Part shown: positions 1 to 5,699 of the stretch, piece by piece
Layout: each line of letters opens with the position of its first letter
How positions within the stretch are numbered: the first letter of the stretch is position 1
DNA from: Chitinophagaceae bacterium
GTDB taxonomy: Bacteria; Bacteroidota; Bacteroidia; Chitinophagales; Chitinophagaceae
DNA: 5,699 nt
Reading direction: 5' to 3'
NCBI GenBank assembly: GCA_025455205.1
Contig: JALOMZ010000150.1
Span: forward strand, 1-5,699
The notes under the pieces: generated by a model
Seen by the model: the letters and a program-made list of their open reading frames with translations, nothing else
What the model was told of the DNA's origin: nothing
Database searches by the model: none
Program-made: the position numbers and the translations under genes

Positions 1-1828
1 GGCCGGGGGTGGCCACGGCATTGCGTCGGGTGGCATCCTGAAAAATGGCGGCAGGCTGCCAGCGGAAGCTGAGGCCATTGCTCACGGGCCGCATGGTGAC
101 AGCATCGGTGAGGCAGATGGTGGTATCCGGCCCGGCATCCAGGCTCACCTGGTCAATCACCCGCACCTGTACCGAATCGGTGGCCACGCAGGTATTTTCG
201 GTGAGGGTAACCACATACCGGCTGGTGGTTTTGGGAAACACCAGCGGGGTGGCCGTGTTGCCATTGATGAGCGTGGGCGAGGGGTTCCACACGAAGGTGC
301 CGGTGCCACTGGCCCGGAGCTGTAGGGTGTCTATGCTGCAGATGAGGGTGTCGCGGAAAGCCAGGCTGAGGGCTGGCTTGTCGGTCACCTGTACCGGAAA
401 GCTGAACTGGGTGCTGCAGCCTTTGCTGGAAGTCACCCGGAAAGTGGCGTTGTAGCTGCCAATGCCGGGGTAGCGGTACCTGGCTTGTTGCAGCCGGCTG
501 GTATCGTTGTTGGCGGCGCCATTGCCAAAATCCCAGCGCCAGCTGTTGATGTTGCCATAGCGTACCCGGCTGGTATCGGTGAACACAAAATCGCTGGCAA
601 AGCAGGAGCCGGAAACCGTAAAGCCGGGGAAGAAACCCGGGAAGATCCGCACGTCGGTAAACGCGCTGTCGCTGCAGCTTGACTCGCGGTTGATGACCAG
701 CTTGGCGCGGTATACGCCCGTGTCTGGATAAGTGAATACGGGCACCGGGCTGGTGCTGATATCGTCTGTGCGGTTGGGTACGCCAAAGTCCCAATAGTAG
801 GAAAGGATGGCCGGGGAGTGAGAGAGGTTTTCGAAGCGCACGGTAAAGCTGTCGCAGTTCTGGATGGTGGGTGGCAGTTGGGCGGCAGCAATGGTGCAGC
901 CGGCCACATTCACATGCAGTTCCTTTCGGGTACTGGCAATCCTGAAGCCGTTCCGGTATTCATCCACGCCTACCGCCAGCACGTATTCCCCTGTGGCAGA
1001 GGGGCTGCGGCCCGTGATAAGGCCGGTGCGGTTGTTGATCTGAATATTGGTGCCAAAGGGATTGGTGGCTGAAAATCCGGCACTATAGGGGATGGGGCCA
1101 TACGGCGGAGGGGTGGCACGCGAGGGGTTGGGGTTACCTTGGTCTGCCCCCATCAGGGCATCAGTGAAGTAGAAATGCAGGGAGTCGCCATCGGGATCAT
1201 TGGCGCCATAGTCAAGGGTGATATTGGAGTCATAGCACACCAGCACGGTGTCGTTCATGCTGAATACCGGGCTGCTGTTTTGCACAAAGGCCGGATTCAC
1301 CGAGGTGCCGGGAATGGTAATGGTATAGGTGTTGCCCAGACTGTTGGAAGGCTGCAGGGCATTGACGATGCCATTGATGCGGCAGCACCGCTGAAAGGAC
1401 AGGGTGTAGCCCAGTGGTGAGGCAGGCAGTGAGATCTCCGTTTCATATTCGAGGATCACGTAGCATACTTCCGGCTTCGGGTTTATGCATTCGCTGTAGG
1501 AGGTCTTGGCCAGGCGGTAGTTTCTCACCAGCTGCGCCGGAAAATCGCGGAAGAAGGTGTTGTTTCCGGTGTAGGCGCTGATGTTGATCTGCGGGTCATT
1601 CTGACCGGGGTTGGGAGGGGCGCAGTCGCGGTACACCTTCACCACCACCTTATATCGGAGCTCATTGTTGGCGCCGGGGCCCAGGTAGGAATAATAGATC
1701 CACCCGCCTTTAATGTGGAGTGCCTGCGCGGCTATTCCCAGCAGCAGCAAACAGGCCAGCATCCAGCGTCGGAGACGCAGGGATTTTCCTGACGGCAGGA
1801 TGCGTATGGTATGGTGTGGCTGGCTCAA
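1..1828 (-). CDS. Secreted PKD/Ig-repeat surface protein, 3' end beyond window (partial)
   Basis: The minus frame is open from an in-frame TAA near 1867 to base 1, giving 609 residues from TTG at 1828; the C-terminus is missing. I chose TTG because it gives the signal peptide a basic n-region (RLRR) before the hydrophobic core MLACLLLLGIA and an AQA cleavage site near residue 36. The first ATG, at 1762 (residue 23), would start inside that segment with no positive charge. Residues about 37-311 form an N-terminal module with VYRDC (to C69), C114, C122, a QRCCR motif (C148, C149), NDPDGDSL (210-217) and EYRNG. Two PKD domains follow, with WDFG at 346-349 and 432-435 and YxxxGxYxa-type strands after each. 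Then come Ig-like repeats opening with DTLIC (493-497) and DAGPDTTIC (564-572). Such proteins in Bacteroidota are usually cell-surface or secreted, often ending in a gliding-motility/type IX sorting domain; that end is not visible, so the export route is inferred. Its specific function is unknown. Confidence 0.88.
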   Translation of the reverse strand, partial: MSQPHHTIRILPSGKSLRLRRWMLACLLLLGIAAQALHIKGGWIYYSYLGPGANNELRYKVVVKVYRDCAPPNPGQNDPQINISAYTGNNTFFRDFPAQLVRNYRLAKTSYSECINPKPEVCYVILEYETEISLPASPLGYTLSFQRCCRINGIVNALQPSNSLGNTYTITIPGTSVNPAFVQNSSPVFSMNDTVLVCYDSNITLDYGANDPDGDSLHFYFTDALMGADQGNPNPSRATPPPYGPIPYSAGFSATNPFGTNIQINNRTGLITGRSPSATGEYVLAVGVDEYRNGFRIASTRKELHVNVAGCTIAAAQLPPTIQNCDSFTVRFENLSHSPAILSYYWDFGVPNRTDDISTSPVPVFTYPDTGVYRAKLVINRESSCSDSAFTDVRIFPGFFPGFTVSGSCFASDFVFTDTSRVRYGNINSWRWDFGNGAANNDTSRLQQARYRYPGIGSYNATFRVTSSKGCSTQFSFPVQVTDKPALSLAFRDTLICSIDTLQLRASGTGTFVWNPSPTLINGNTATPLVFPKTTSRYVVTLTENTCVATDSVQVRVIDQVSLDAGPDTTICLTDAVTMRPVSNGLSFRWQPAAIFQDATRRNAVATPG

Positions 1829-1853
1829 TGGATGCCGGGTTGGCCTGGTGCTT

Positions 1854-1890
1854 AAAATTAGCTTTTATTGCGGGCGGGCGCCTTAAAGCT
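1854..1890 (-). terminator. Weak candidate hairpin terminator after the alpha/beta-hydrolase
   Basis: AGCTTT at 1885-1890 can pair with AAAGCT at 1860-1865 on the minus strand, followed by AATTTT (1854-1859). The loop is long (19 bases), though its GC-rich part could fold a little further. The position is right, 4 bases after the hydrolase stop and before the surface-protein start, but the structure is weak and may not terminate efficiently. Confidence 0.25.
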
Positions 1891-1893
1891 TCG

Positions 1894-2694
1894 TTAAGCC
1901 CAAAGTCGCAGGAATTGTTCGGCTGCGGCCTGGAATTTTTCCGGTTCTTCCATCATGCCCATGTGGGCTGTCTCTTCCAGTATGGTCACATGGGCCACGG
2001 AGGGCAGCGAAACCTGTTGCAGTACATCCTGCATGGGGGCGGCCTTATCGTGCACACCTATGATGAATAGTACAGGCAACTTGGTGCTCCGCAGCACATC
2101 AGTGCGGTCGGGGCGTGCCATCATGGCCTGGTAATAGGATACCAGCGCCTCCGGCATAAAAGATGCGCCTTTGTCCACCAGGGCCTGCACGGGCTGGGGA
2201 TGGGCCTGTTGCCAGCTTTCCGAGAAGAGCCCCGGGATGGCTGTTTTCAGGAAGGCATGGGACCCATGTTCACGGATGAAGGTGATGGCTTTGCTGCGGG
2301 TTTCCCGCTTCTCTGCACTATCGGCAAAAGCAGTGGAGTGCAGCAGGCCGAAGCCCTGCAATCGGTCGGCACCGGATTGAGCCATGGCCAGCGCAATGTA
2401 TCCCCCCATACTATGCCCCAGCACCACAAATTTGTTTGAGGTAATGGAGTCCATCAGGGCATGCAGGGCCCGGGCCATATTGTCTATGCTGCTGCAGAGC
2501 CGGGCATGAAAGGGAGAGCGGCCGCTGCCGGGCAGATCCGGCAGCACCACCTGGAACTGGTGGGTGAGTGCCGCAAACAGGTGGTCGAAGATGTGGCTGT
2601 CTTCCCCAAATCCGTGCAGCAGCAGTACTGCCGGTCCTTCGCCGGCTAGCTGGTAATGGATGGTGGTGTCTTCGTAGGCAAACTGGTATGGCAT
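1894..2694 (-). CDS. Alpha/beta-fold hydrolase, substrate unknown
   Basis: This is a complete 266-residue protein starting at ATG 2694 and ending at TAA 1894. It has the order expected of the alpha/beta-hydrolase superfamily: strand and oxyanion-loop motif LLLHGFG (24-30), DLPGSGRS (53-60), nucleophile elbow GHSMGG with Ser95 (93-98), a lid-like helical section (about 120-200), the acid residue Asp216 in GVHDKAAP, and the catalytic His244 in ETAHMGMMEEPE. All three triad residues are present, so it should be active. There is no signal peptide, so it is probably cytoplasmic. The start lies 19 bases after the lnt stop, with no clear Shine-Dalgarno site, which suggests co-transcription with lnt. 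The sequence resembles the broad esterase, MenH/BioH-like and C-C hydrolase group; nothing in it fixes the substrate, and the link to lnt may be only positional. Confidence 0.93.
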   Translation of the reverse strand: MPYQFAYEDTTIHYQLAGEGPAVLLLHGFGEDSHIFDHLFAALTHQFQVVLPDLPGSGRSPFHARLCSSIDNMARALHALMDSITSNKFVVLGHSMGGYIALAMAQSGADRLQGFGLLHSTAFADSAEKRETRSKAITFIREHGSHAFLKTAIPGLFSESWQQAHPQPVQALVDKGASFMPEALVSYYQAMMARPDRTDVLRSTKLPVLFIIGVHDKAAPMQDVLQQVSLPSVAHVTILEETAHMGMMEEPEKFQAAAEQFLRLWA

Positions 2695-2713
2695 GGTGGC
2701 GGATGGTTGCTTG

Positions 2714-4291
2714 TCAAGAACGCATTTTCCGGGTCCTTATTCCCAGCAGGGCAGAAAAAAGGAACAGCAGTACGGCGGCAGGCCAGGCCAGCCTGCTCAG
2801 CCAGTCGCCATGACGTACGTAGAAGGTATGGTGACCGTTGGCCGGCAGCGCCATGCGTATGGCTGCGCGGGTATCCCAGGGCTGGGCTTCCAGCACCTGG
2901 CCGGAGGGGTCTATGAAGCAGCTGATGCCGGTGTTGGCGCTGCGGGCCACCCACATACGGGTTTCTATGGCGCGCAGCCGGGCCATGCTCATATGTTGCC
3001 GGTAGCCGGGGGTTTTGCCCCACCAGCCATCATTGGTGATGATGGTAAAAATATTGGCGCCGTTGCGCACGTATTCGGTGGCGTAGTTGCTGTAGATGCT
3101 CTCGTAGCAGATGATGGGGGCGGGTTTGTAGGGGTTGCCGGGGCTGCTGAATACCTCAGCTTTGTCACTGCGTCCCAGCGATCCGCTGATACCGCCAAAG
3201 TCGTCAAACAATTCGCCCATGAATCCCAGCCAGCTGGGCAGCGATTCCACCCCGGGCACCAGCTTGGCCTTGTGGTAGAGCTGGGGCTGCAGCCGGGCAT
3301 CCACGCCCATGGCGGTATTGAAGGCTTCATAGTAGCTGCCGTCGTTCATCTGGCGGATGCTGAAGCTGCCCGGATGCTCCGTGCCCCAGAAGCGGTAGCT
3401 GTCGATGCCGGTAACCAGCAGTATCTGCGGGTGGCGCCGCAGGAATTCATACACGGGCTGGAATACAGGGTTCTCCAGGAGTTTGTGTTCCCAGGCCTGT
3501 GCCGGTATGGCTGTTTCGGGCCATACCACGAGGCGGGTATTGCTATCAAGCCTTGATTCACTCAGGCGGATCAGCTCCTGCACCAGCACCCCGGGGGGCG
3601 TGTTGAACTTTTCCTCATACGGTTCCACATTGGGCTGCACCACCACCACATTCGTGGATGCCGGCGCATGTTTTACAGGGTATATCAAGCCCGACAGGAT
3701 CATGGGGCCCAGGATCACCAGCAGGCGGAGGGTATAGTTGTAAAACTTGTGATGATGGGGTAGTTTCAGGAATGAATAGAGCAGGGATACATTTACCAGC
3801 AGGAGCCAGAGGCTGCCCCCGGTGGTGCCGGTATATTCATACCACTGTATGAAGCTGGTTTGGTTGGCCAGGGCATTGCCCAGGGTGAGCCAGGGCCAGC
3901 TGAGGTCCCAGTTATGGTGGATGTATTCAAAGGTGAGCCAATACAATATGAATGAGGCATAGCCCGGCAGGTTGCCGGCCCACCGGCGGGTATATCGGAA
4001 AGCCATCAGGGGAAATACCATCAGCAGGCTGTTGGCAATAATGGCACCGGCGGCCCCGGGGCCGGTGGAGTTCCAGATCCACCAGGTGGTGCCGGCATTC
4101 CAGATGAGCATGTTGAGCCAGCTTACCCAGAAAAAACGGCCATCGCTGCTGATCCTGCTCTCCAGCACCAGCAGGGGTATCCAGGCAAAGAAGAGCAGGA
4201 AGGTAAGCGGACTCATAGGCCAGCCGGCCACCAGCAGCAGGCCGGTGAGCGGATATAGCCAGAAGGGGACGCGGGTATGGTTCAGGTTCAT
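2714..4291 (-). CDS. lnt: Apolipoprotein N-acyltransferase
   Basis: Lnt transfers an acyl chain from a phospholipid to the N-terminal diacylglyceryl-cysteine of lipoproteins at the outer face of the inner membrane, the last step of lipoprotein maturation after Lgt and LspA. The 525-residue protein from ATG 4291 has hydrophobic membrane segments through about residue 205, a nitrilase-like domain beginning at VVVVQPN (215-221), and a final membrane helix near 499-518 ending in a basic tail (RTRKMRS). The catalytic residues align with E. coli Glu267, Lys335 and Cys387: Glu259 in VVWPETAIP, Lys341 in HKAKLVPGVE, and Cys395 in PIICYES. Glu349 matches the essential Glu343. The usual LVPFGE reads LVPGVE here. 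The frame can be read 20 codons further up to a TTG at 4351, but that would run through the terminator hairpin, and 4291 is the first ATG and fits the family N-terminus. The alpha/beta-hydrolase follows closely downstream. Confidence 0.95.
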   Translation of the reverse strand: MNLNHTRVPFWLYPLTGLLLVAGWPMSPLTFLLFFAWIPLLVLESRISSDGRFFWVSWLNMLIWNAGTTWWIWNSTGPGAAGAIIANSLLMVFPLMAFRYTRRWAGNLPGYASFILYWLTFEYIHHNWDLSWPWLTLGNALANQTSFIQWYEYTGTTGGSLWLLLVNVSLLYSFLKLPHHHKFYNYTLRLLVILGPMILSGLIYPVKHAPASTNVVVVQPNVEPYEEKFNTPPGVLVQELIRLSESRLDSNTRLVVWPETAIPAQAWEHKLLENPVFQPVYEFLRRHPQILLVTGIDSYRFWGTEHPGSFSIRQMNDGSYYEAFNTAMGVDARLQPQLYHKAKLVPGVESLPSWLGFMGELFDDFGGISGSLGRSDKAEVFSSPGNPYKPAPIICYESIYSNYATEYVRNGANIFTIITNDGWWGKTPGYRQHMSMARLRAIETRMWVARSANTGISCFIDPSGQVLEAQPWDTRAAIRMALPANGHHTFYVRHGDWLSRLAWPAAVLLFLFSALLGIRTRKMRS

Positions 4292-4299
4292 GGCACTAC

Positions 4300-4332
4300 A
4301 AAAAAAAGGCACTTGTGCCAAACACAAGCGCC
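4300..4332 (-). terminator. Intrinsic terminator downstream of folE
   Basis: On the minus strand, GGCGCTTGTG (4323-4332) pairs with CACAAGTGCC (4308-4317) over 10 bp, including one G-U wobble, around a 5-base loop (TTTGG). Eight T residues (4300-4307) follow directly. The hairpin begins 30 bases after the folE stop, so it should end the PTPS-folE transcript. It works in one direction only: on the plus strand the wobble becomes an A-C mismatch and no T-run follows. Its T-run ends 8 bases before the lnt ATG. Confidence 0.88.
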
Positions 4333-4348
4333 GGGTATCAAACCATTC

Positions 4349-4359
4349 CAAATTATGTA
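4349..4359 (-). promoter_or_regulatory. Possible -10/-7-like element upstream of lnt
   Basis: The minus strand reads TACATAATTTG just after the folE stop. It is one base short of the Bacteroidota -7 consensus TAnnTTTG and also contains CATAAT, close to TATAAT. No convincing -33/-35 element is seen at the right distance. If real, transcription would start just before the terminator hairpin and place it in the lnt leader. This is a weak candidate. Confidence 0.18.
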
Positions 4360-4361
4360 CA

Positions 4362-5126
4362 CTAGGCTTCCAGTTTGCCGATATAGTGGAGCAGCTCAGT
4401 CTTTTTGGCCTCGCTGCGGAAGGCGCCGCTGAAATGACTGGTTACGGTGGTGCTCGTTTGGTCCTGGATGCCGCGGCTGCTCACGCACATATGGGCGGCA
4501 TCAATGATTACGGCCACGTCTTCGGTTTGCAGCACCTGCTTCAGGTAACTGGCAATCTGTACGGTCAGGCGCTCCTGTACCTGCGGACGCTTGGCGAAGT
4601 ACTGCACAATGCGGTTGATTTTGCTGAGCCCTATCACCTTGCCGTTGGAAATATACGCTACATGGGCCTTGCCAATGATGGGTACAAAATGGTGTTCGCA
4701 GTTGCTGTAGAAGGTGATGTTCTTCTCCACCAGCATCTCGTTGTACTTGTATTTGTTGTCAAACAAGGCCACTTTAGGCAGGTTCTTCGGGTTGAGCCCG
4801 TTGAAGATTTCCTGCACATACATCTTGGCCACTCGGCGGGGGGTACCGCGGAGGCTGTCGTCGGCGAGGTCGAGCCCCAGGGCCAGCATGATCTCGCGGA
4901 AATGGCCTTCAATGATATCCATCTTGGCCTCGTCGCTCAGGTCAAAAGCATCGGGGCGCAGGGGCGTATCGTAAGAGGTGGCAATGTGTTCATCGCCTAT
5001 TTCATCGATGGTGAGGGTGCCTATGCCGTCCACTTCTTTCATGTTGGCCAGCACCTCACGGGTTTCAAATCCGGTTTCTTCCAGCACCTTAGCCGGGGTA
5101 TTCCACAAAGTTCCGTTCTGTTTCAT
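4362..5126 (-). CDS. folE: GTP cyclohydrolase I
   Basis: FolE converts GTP to 7,8-dihydroneopterin triphosphate in the cytoplasm, the entry step for folate, biopterin and 7-deazaguanine synthesis. The 254-residue product carries the full core: SLRGTPRRVAKMY (91-103), YSNCEHHFVPI (140-150), GLSKINRIVQYFAKRPQVQERL (166-187), and AAHMCVSSRGI (210-220). Zinc ligands by analogy with E. coli Cys110, His113 and Cys181 are Cys143, His146 and Cys214; the catalytic histidine matching His179 is His212. From ATG 5126 the gene overlaps the upstream PTPS-family gene by 38 bases. A second ATG at 5042 (Met29) gives 226 residues, nearer the 222 of E. coli, and has GAGGTG nine bases before it. I kept the longer start because the interval 5043-5088 reads like coding sequence, but the choice is open. 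A strong terminator follows the stop. Confidence 0.95.
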   Translation of the reverse strand: MKQNGTLWNTPAKVLEETGFETREVLANMKEVDGIGTLTIDEIGDEHIATSYDTPLRPDAFDLSDEAKMDIIEGHFREIMLALGLDLADDSLRGTPRRVAKMYVQEIFNGLNPKNLPKVALFDNKYKYNEMLVEKNITFYSNCEHHFVPIIGKAHVAYISNGKVIGLSKINRIVQYFAKRPQVQERLTVQIASYLKQVLQTEDVAVIIDAAHMCVSSRGIQDQTSTTVTSHFSGAFRSEAKKTELLHYIGKLEA

Positions 5127-5499
5127 AGAGTCTGATTTTCAATTCTTTAGTGTGATCAATAAAAGGTCTTAACCGGTTATAAATAACCACGGCAATGTTT
5201 TCGGCAGTGGGGTTCAGGTTCCTGAACTCTTCCGTATCGAGATTCAGATTTTTGTGGTCGAAGCGCTCCAATACTTGCTCGCTAATCAGGTCGCTCAGCA
5301 CTTTCAGGTCCATTACATAACCTGTAACCGGGTCAATCTCTCCTGTTACCTGCACAATCAGATCGTAATTGTGGCCATGATAATTGGGATAATTGCACCT
5401 TCCAAAAAGCCGTGCATTTTCATCTGCCGATAGTGATTCGTTGTGCAAACGATGGGCTGCATTGAAATGTTCTTTTCTGAAAACTGATACTTTATTCAT
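5089..5499 (-). CDS. 6-pyruvoyltetrahydropterin synthase / QueD-family enzyme
   Basis: This 136-residue, full-length T-fold protein acts on 7,8-dihydroneopterin triphosphate, the FolE product. Zinc ligands are His16 (FNAAHRLH) and His41 and His43 (HGH). The catalytic cysteine is Cys35 in GRCNYPNYHGHNY, and the Asp-His pair is Asp81-His82 in FDHKNLNLD. Glu126 in LYETERNFVEYPG is the expected substrate-anchoring glutamate. The Cys-x5-HGH spacing and the segments GEIDPVTGYVMDL and DHKNLNLD resemble animal PTPS, which makes 6-pyruvoyltetrahydropterin for biopterin, more than E. coli QueD with its Cys-x3-HGH. Automated annotation would probably label it queD or 6-carboxytetrahydropterin synthase; the sequence alone does not settle the product. 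The start at ATG 5499 has a strong Shine-Dalgarno site. It is the first gene of a pair with folE. Its GC content (about 46% by partial hand count) is lower than in lnt. Confidence 0.93.
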   Translation of the reverse strand: MNKVSVFRKEHFNAAHRLHNESLSADENARLFGRCNYPNYHGHNYDLIVQVTGEIDPVTGYVMDLKVLSDLISEQVLERFDHKNLNLDTEEFRNLNPTAENIAVVIYNRLRPFIDHTKELKIRLYETERNFVEYPG

Positions 5500-5508
5500 G
5501 TCTTTTTT

Positions 5509-5514
5509 CTCCTT
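5509..5514 (-). promoter_or_regulatory. Shine-Dalgarno site of the PTPS/QueD-family gene
   Basis: AAGGAG on the minus strand lies nine bases before ATG 5499 and fixes that start. It stands out because the other genes here have no equally good site, and Bacteroidota use such sites sparingly. Confidence 0.75.
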
Positions 5515-5699
5515 ACAGACCTATCGGTGTTGCTCCATTAAAGACAACGTCATTTAATTTTTGTTTAGTTTGTGCTCAAAAAATCTTAAACAAAATCTGT
5601 TAAAAGTCTTTGGAAACCGGTCTGCTCGTTTTTTGTGTAGTGATAATATTTTATATGCTGCAATAGTTTAAACAGCCGAATTTATTCCCTTCTGCCGAT
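5515..5699. other. AT-rich intergenic leader, no gene seen
   Basis: These 185 bases are clearly richer in A and T than the rest of the window, with many T and A runs, as expected for a promoter-bearing intergenic region. The promoter of the PTPS-folE pair should lie here, since nothing else is visible upstream. I looked on both strands for the Bacteroidota TAnnTTTG element with a TTTG about 19 bases upstream and found only imperfect matches, so I name no site. No RNA gene, strong hairpin or open frame is apparent. A divergent gene could begin beyond the right edge. Confidence 0.5.

Noticed and set aside
490..580. Short repeated DNA word (GATACCAGCCGG on the minus strand) in the PKD region
   Set aside because: Both copies encode the same Asp-Thr-Ser-Arg peptide in the second PKD domain; this is protein-level similarity or chance, not a DNA repeat element.
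153..909. Two minus-strand open frames (153-794 and 433-909) inside the surface-protein region
   Set aside because: They are in different frames from the PKD protein, whose frame stays open through the whole region and shows PKD and Ig-like motifs; the alternatives are Arg/Gln- or Pro/Ala-rich with no domain.
1894..2070. Plus-strand open frames over the hydrolase gene
   Set aside because: The minus-strand protein has a complete catalytic triad and ends in a normal stop, so the opposite frames are shadows.
2693..3556. Plus-strand open frame of 287 codons opposite lnt
   Set aside because: It is entirely antisense to lnt, which has intact catalytic motifs; its Gly/Ala/His-rich product looks like a shadow translation.
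3972..5135. Long plus-strand open frame of 387 codons opposite lnt and folE
   Set aside because: It runs antisense across the ends of two well-supported genes and through the terminator, with no recognisable domain; long antisense frames are common in GC-rich coding DNA.
5530..5699. Candidate plus-strand promoter for a divergent gene in the AT-rich region
   Set aside because: TTTAGTTTGTG and similar strings only loosely match the Bacteroidota -7 element, with no properly spaced upstream element and no gene visible before the edge.

Overview
This window looks like ordinary chromosome from a member of the Bacteroidota, most likely a Chitinophagaceae-type organism. The clues are a secreted PKD/Ig-repeat protein of the kind used by gliding and type IX-secreting Bacteroidota, a Lnt with the Bacteroidota-style KxKLVPGVE motif, few strong Shine-Dalgarno sites, and fairly high GC (roughly 55-65% in most genes). 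The family placement is an inference from protein style, not from a search. All five recognisable genes lie on the minus strand, so transcription runs from right to left.

Right end (about 4362-5699): an AT-rich leader without a visible gene (5515-5699) precedes a 6-pyruvoyltetrahydropterin synthase/QueD-family gene with a clear Shine-Dalgarno site. Its 3' end touches or overlaps folE (GTP cyclohydrolase I). FolE makes 7,8-dihydroneopterin triphosphate from GTP and the PTPS-family enzyme uses that product, so the pair is a compact pterin module. A textbook intrinsic terminator (10-bp stem, U8) follows folE at 4300-4332.

Middle (1894-4291): lnt (apolipoprotein N-acyltransferase) begins only 8 bases after the terminator's U-tract. 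It is followed after 19 bases by an alpha/beta-hydrolase of unknown substrate, and the two are probably co-transcribed.

Left end (1-1828): the first 609 codons of a large secreted protein that runs off the window. It has a signal peptide, a cysteine-bearing N-terminal module, two PKD domains and Ig-like repeats. Its reading frame is open from about 1864 to base 1.

I see no RNA gene, mobile element, CRISPR array or convincing new system. The points most worth a second look are the terminator sitting in the lnt leader, the animal-like C-x5-HGH motif of the PTPS enzyme, and the uncharacterised N-terminal module of the surface protein.
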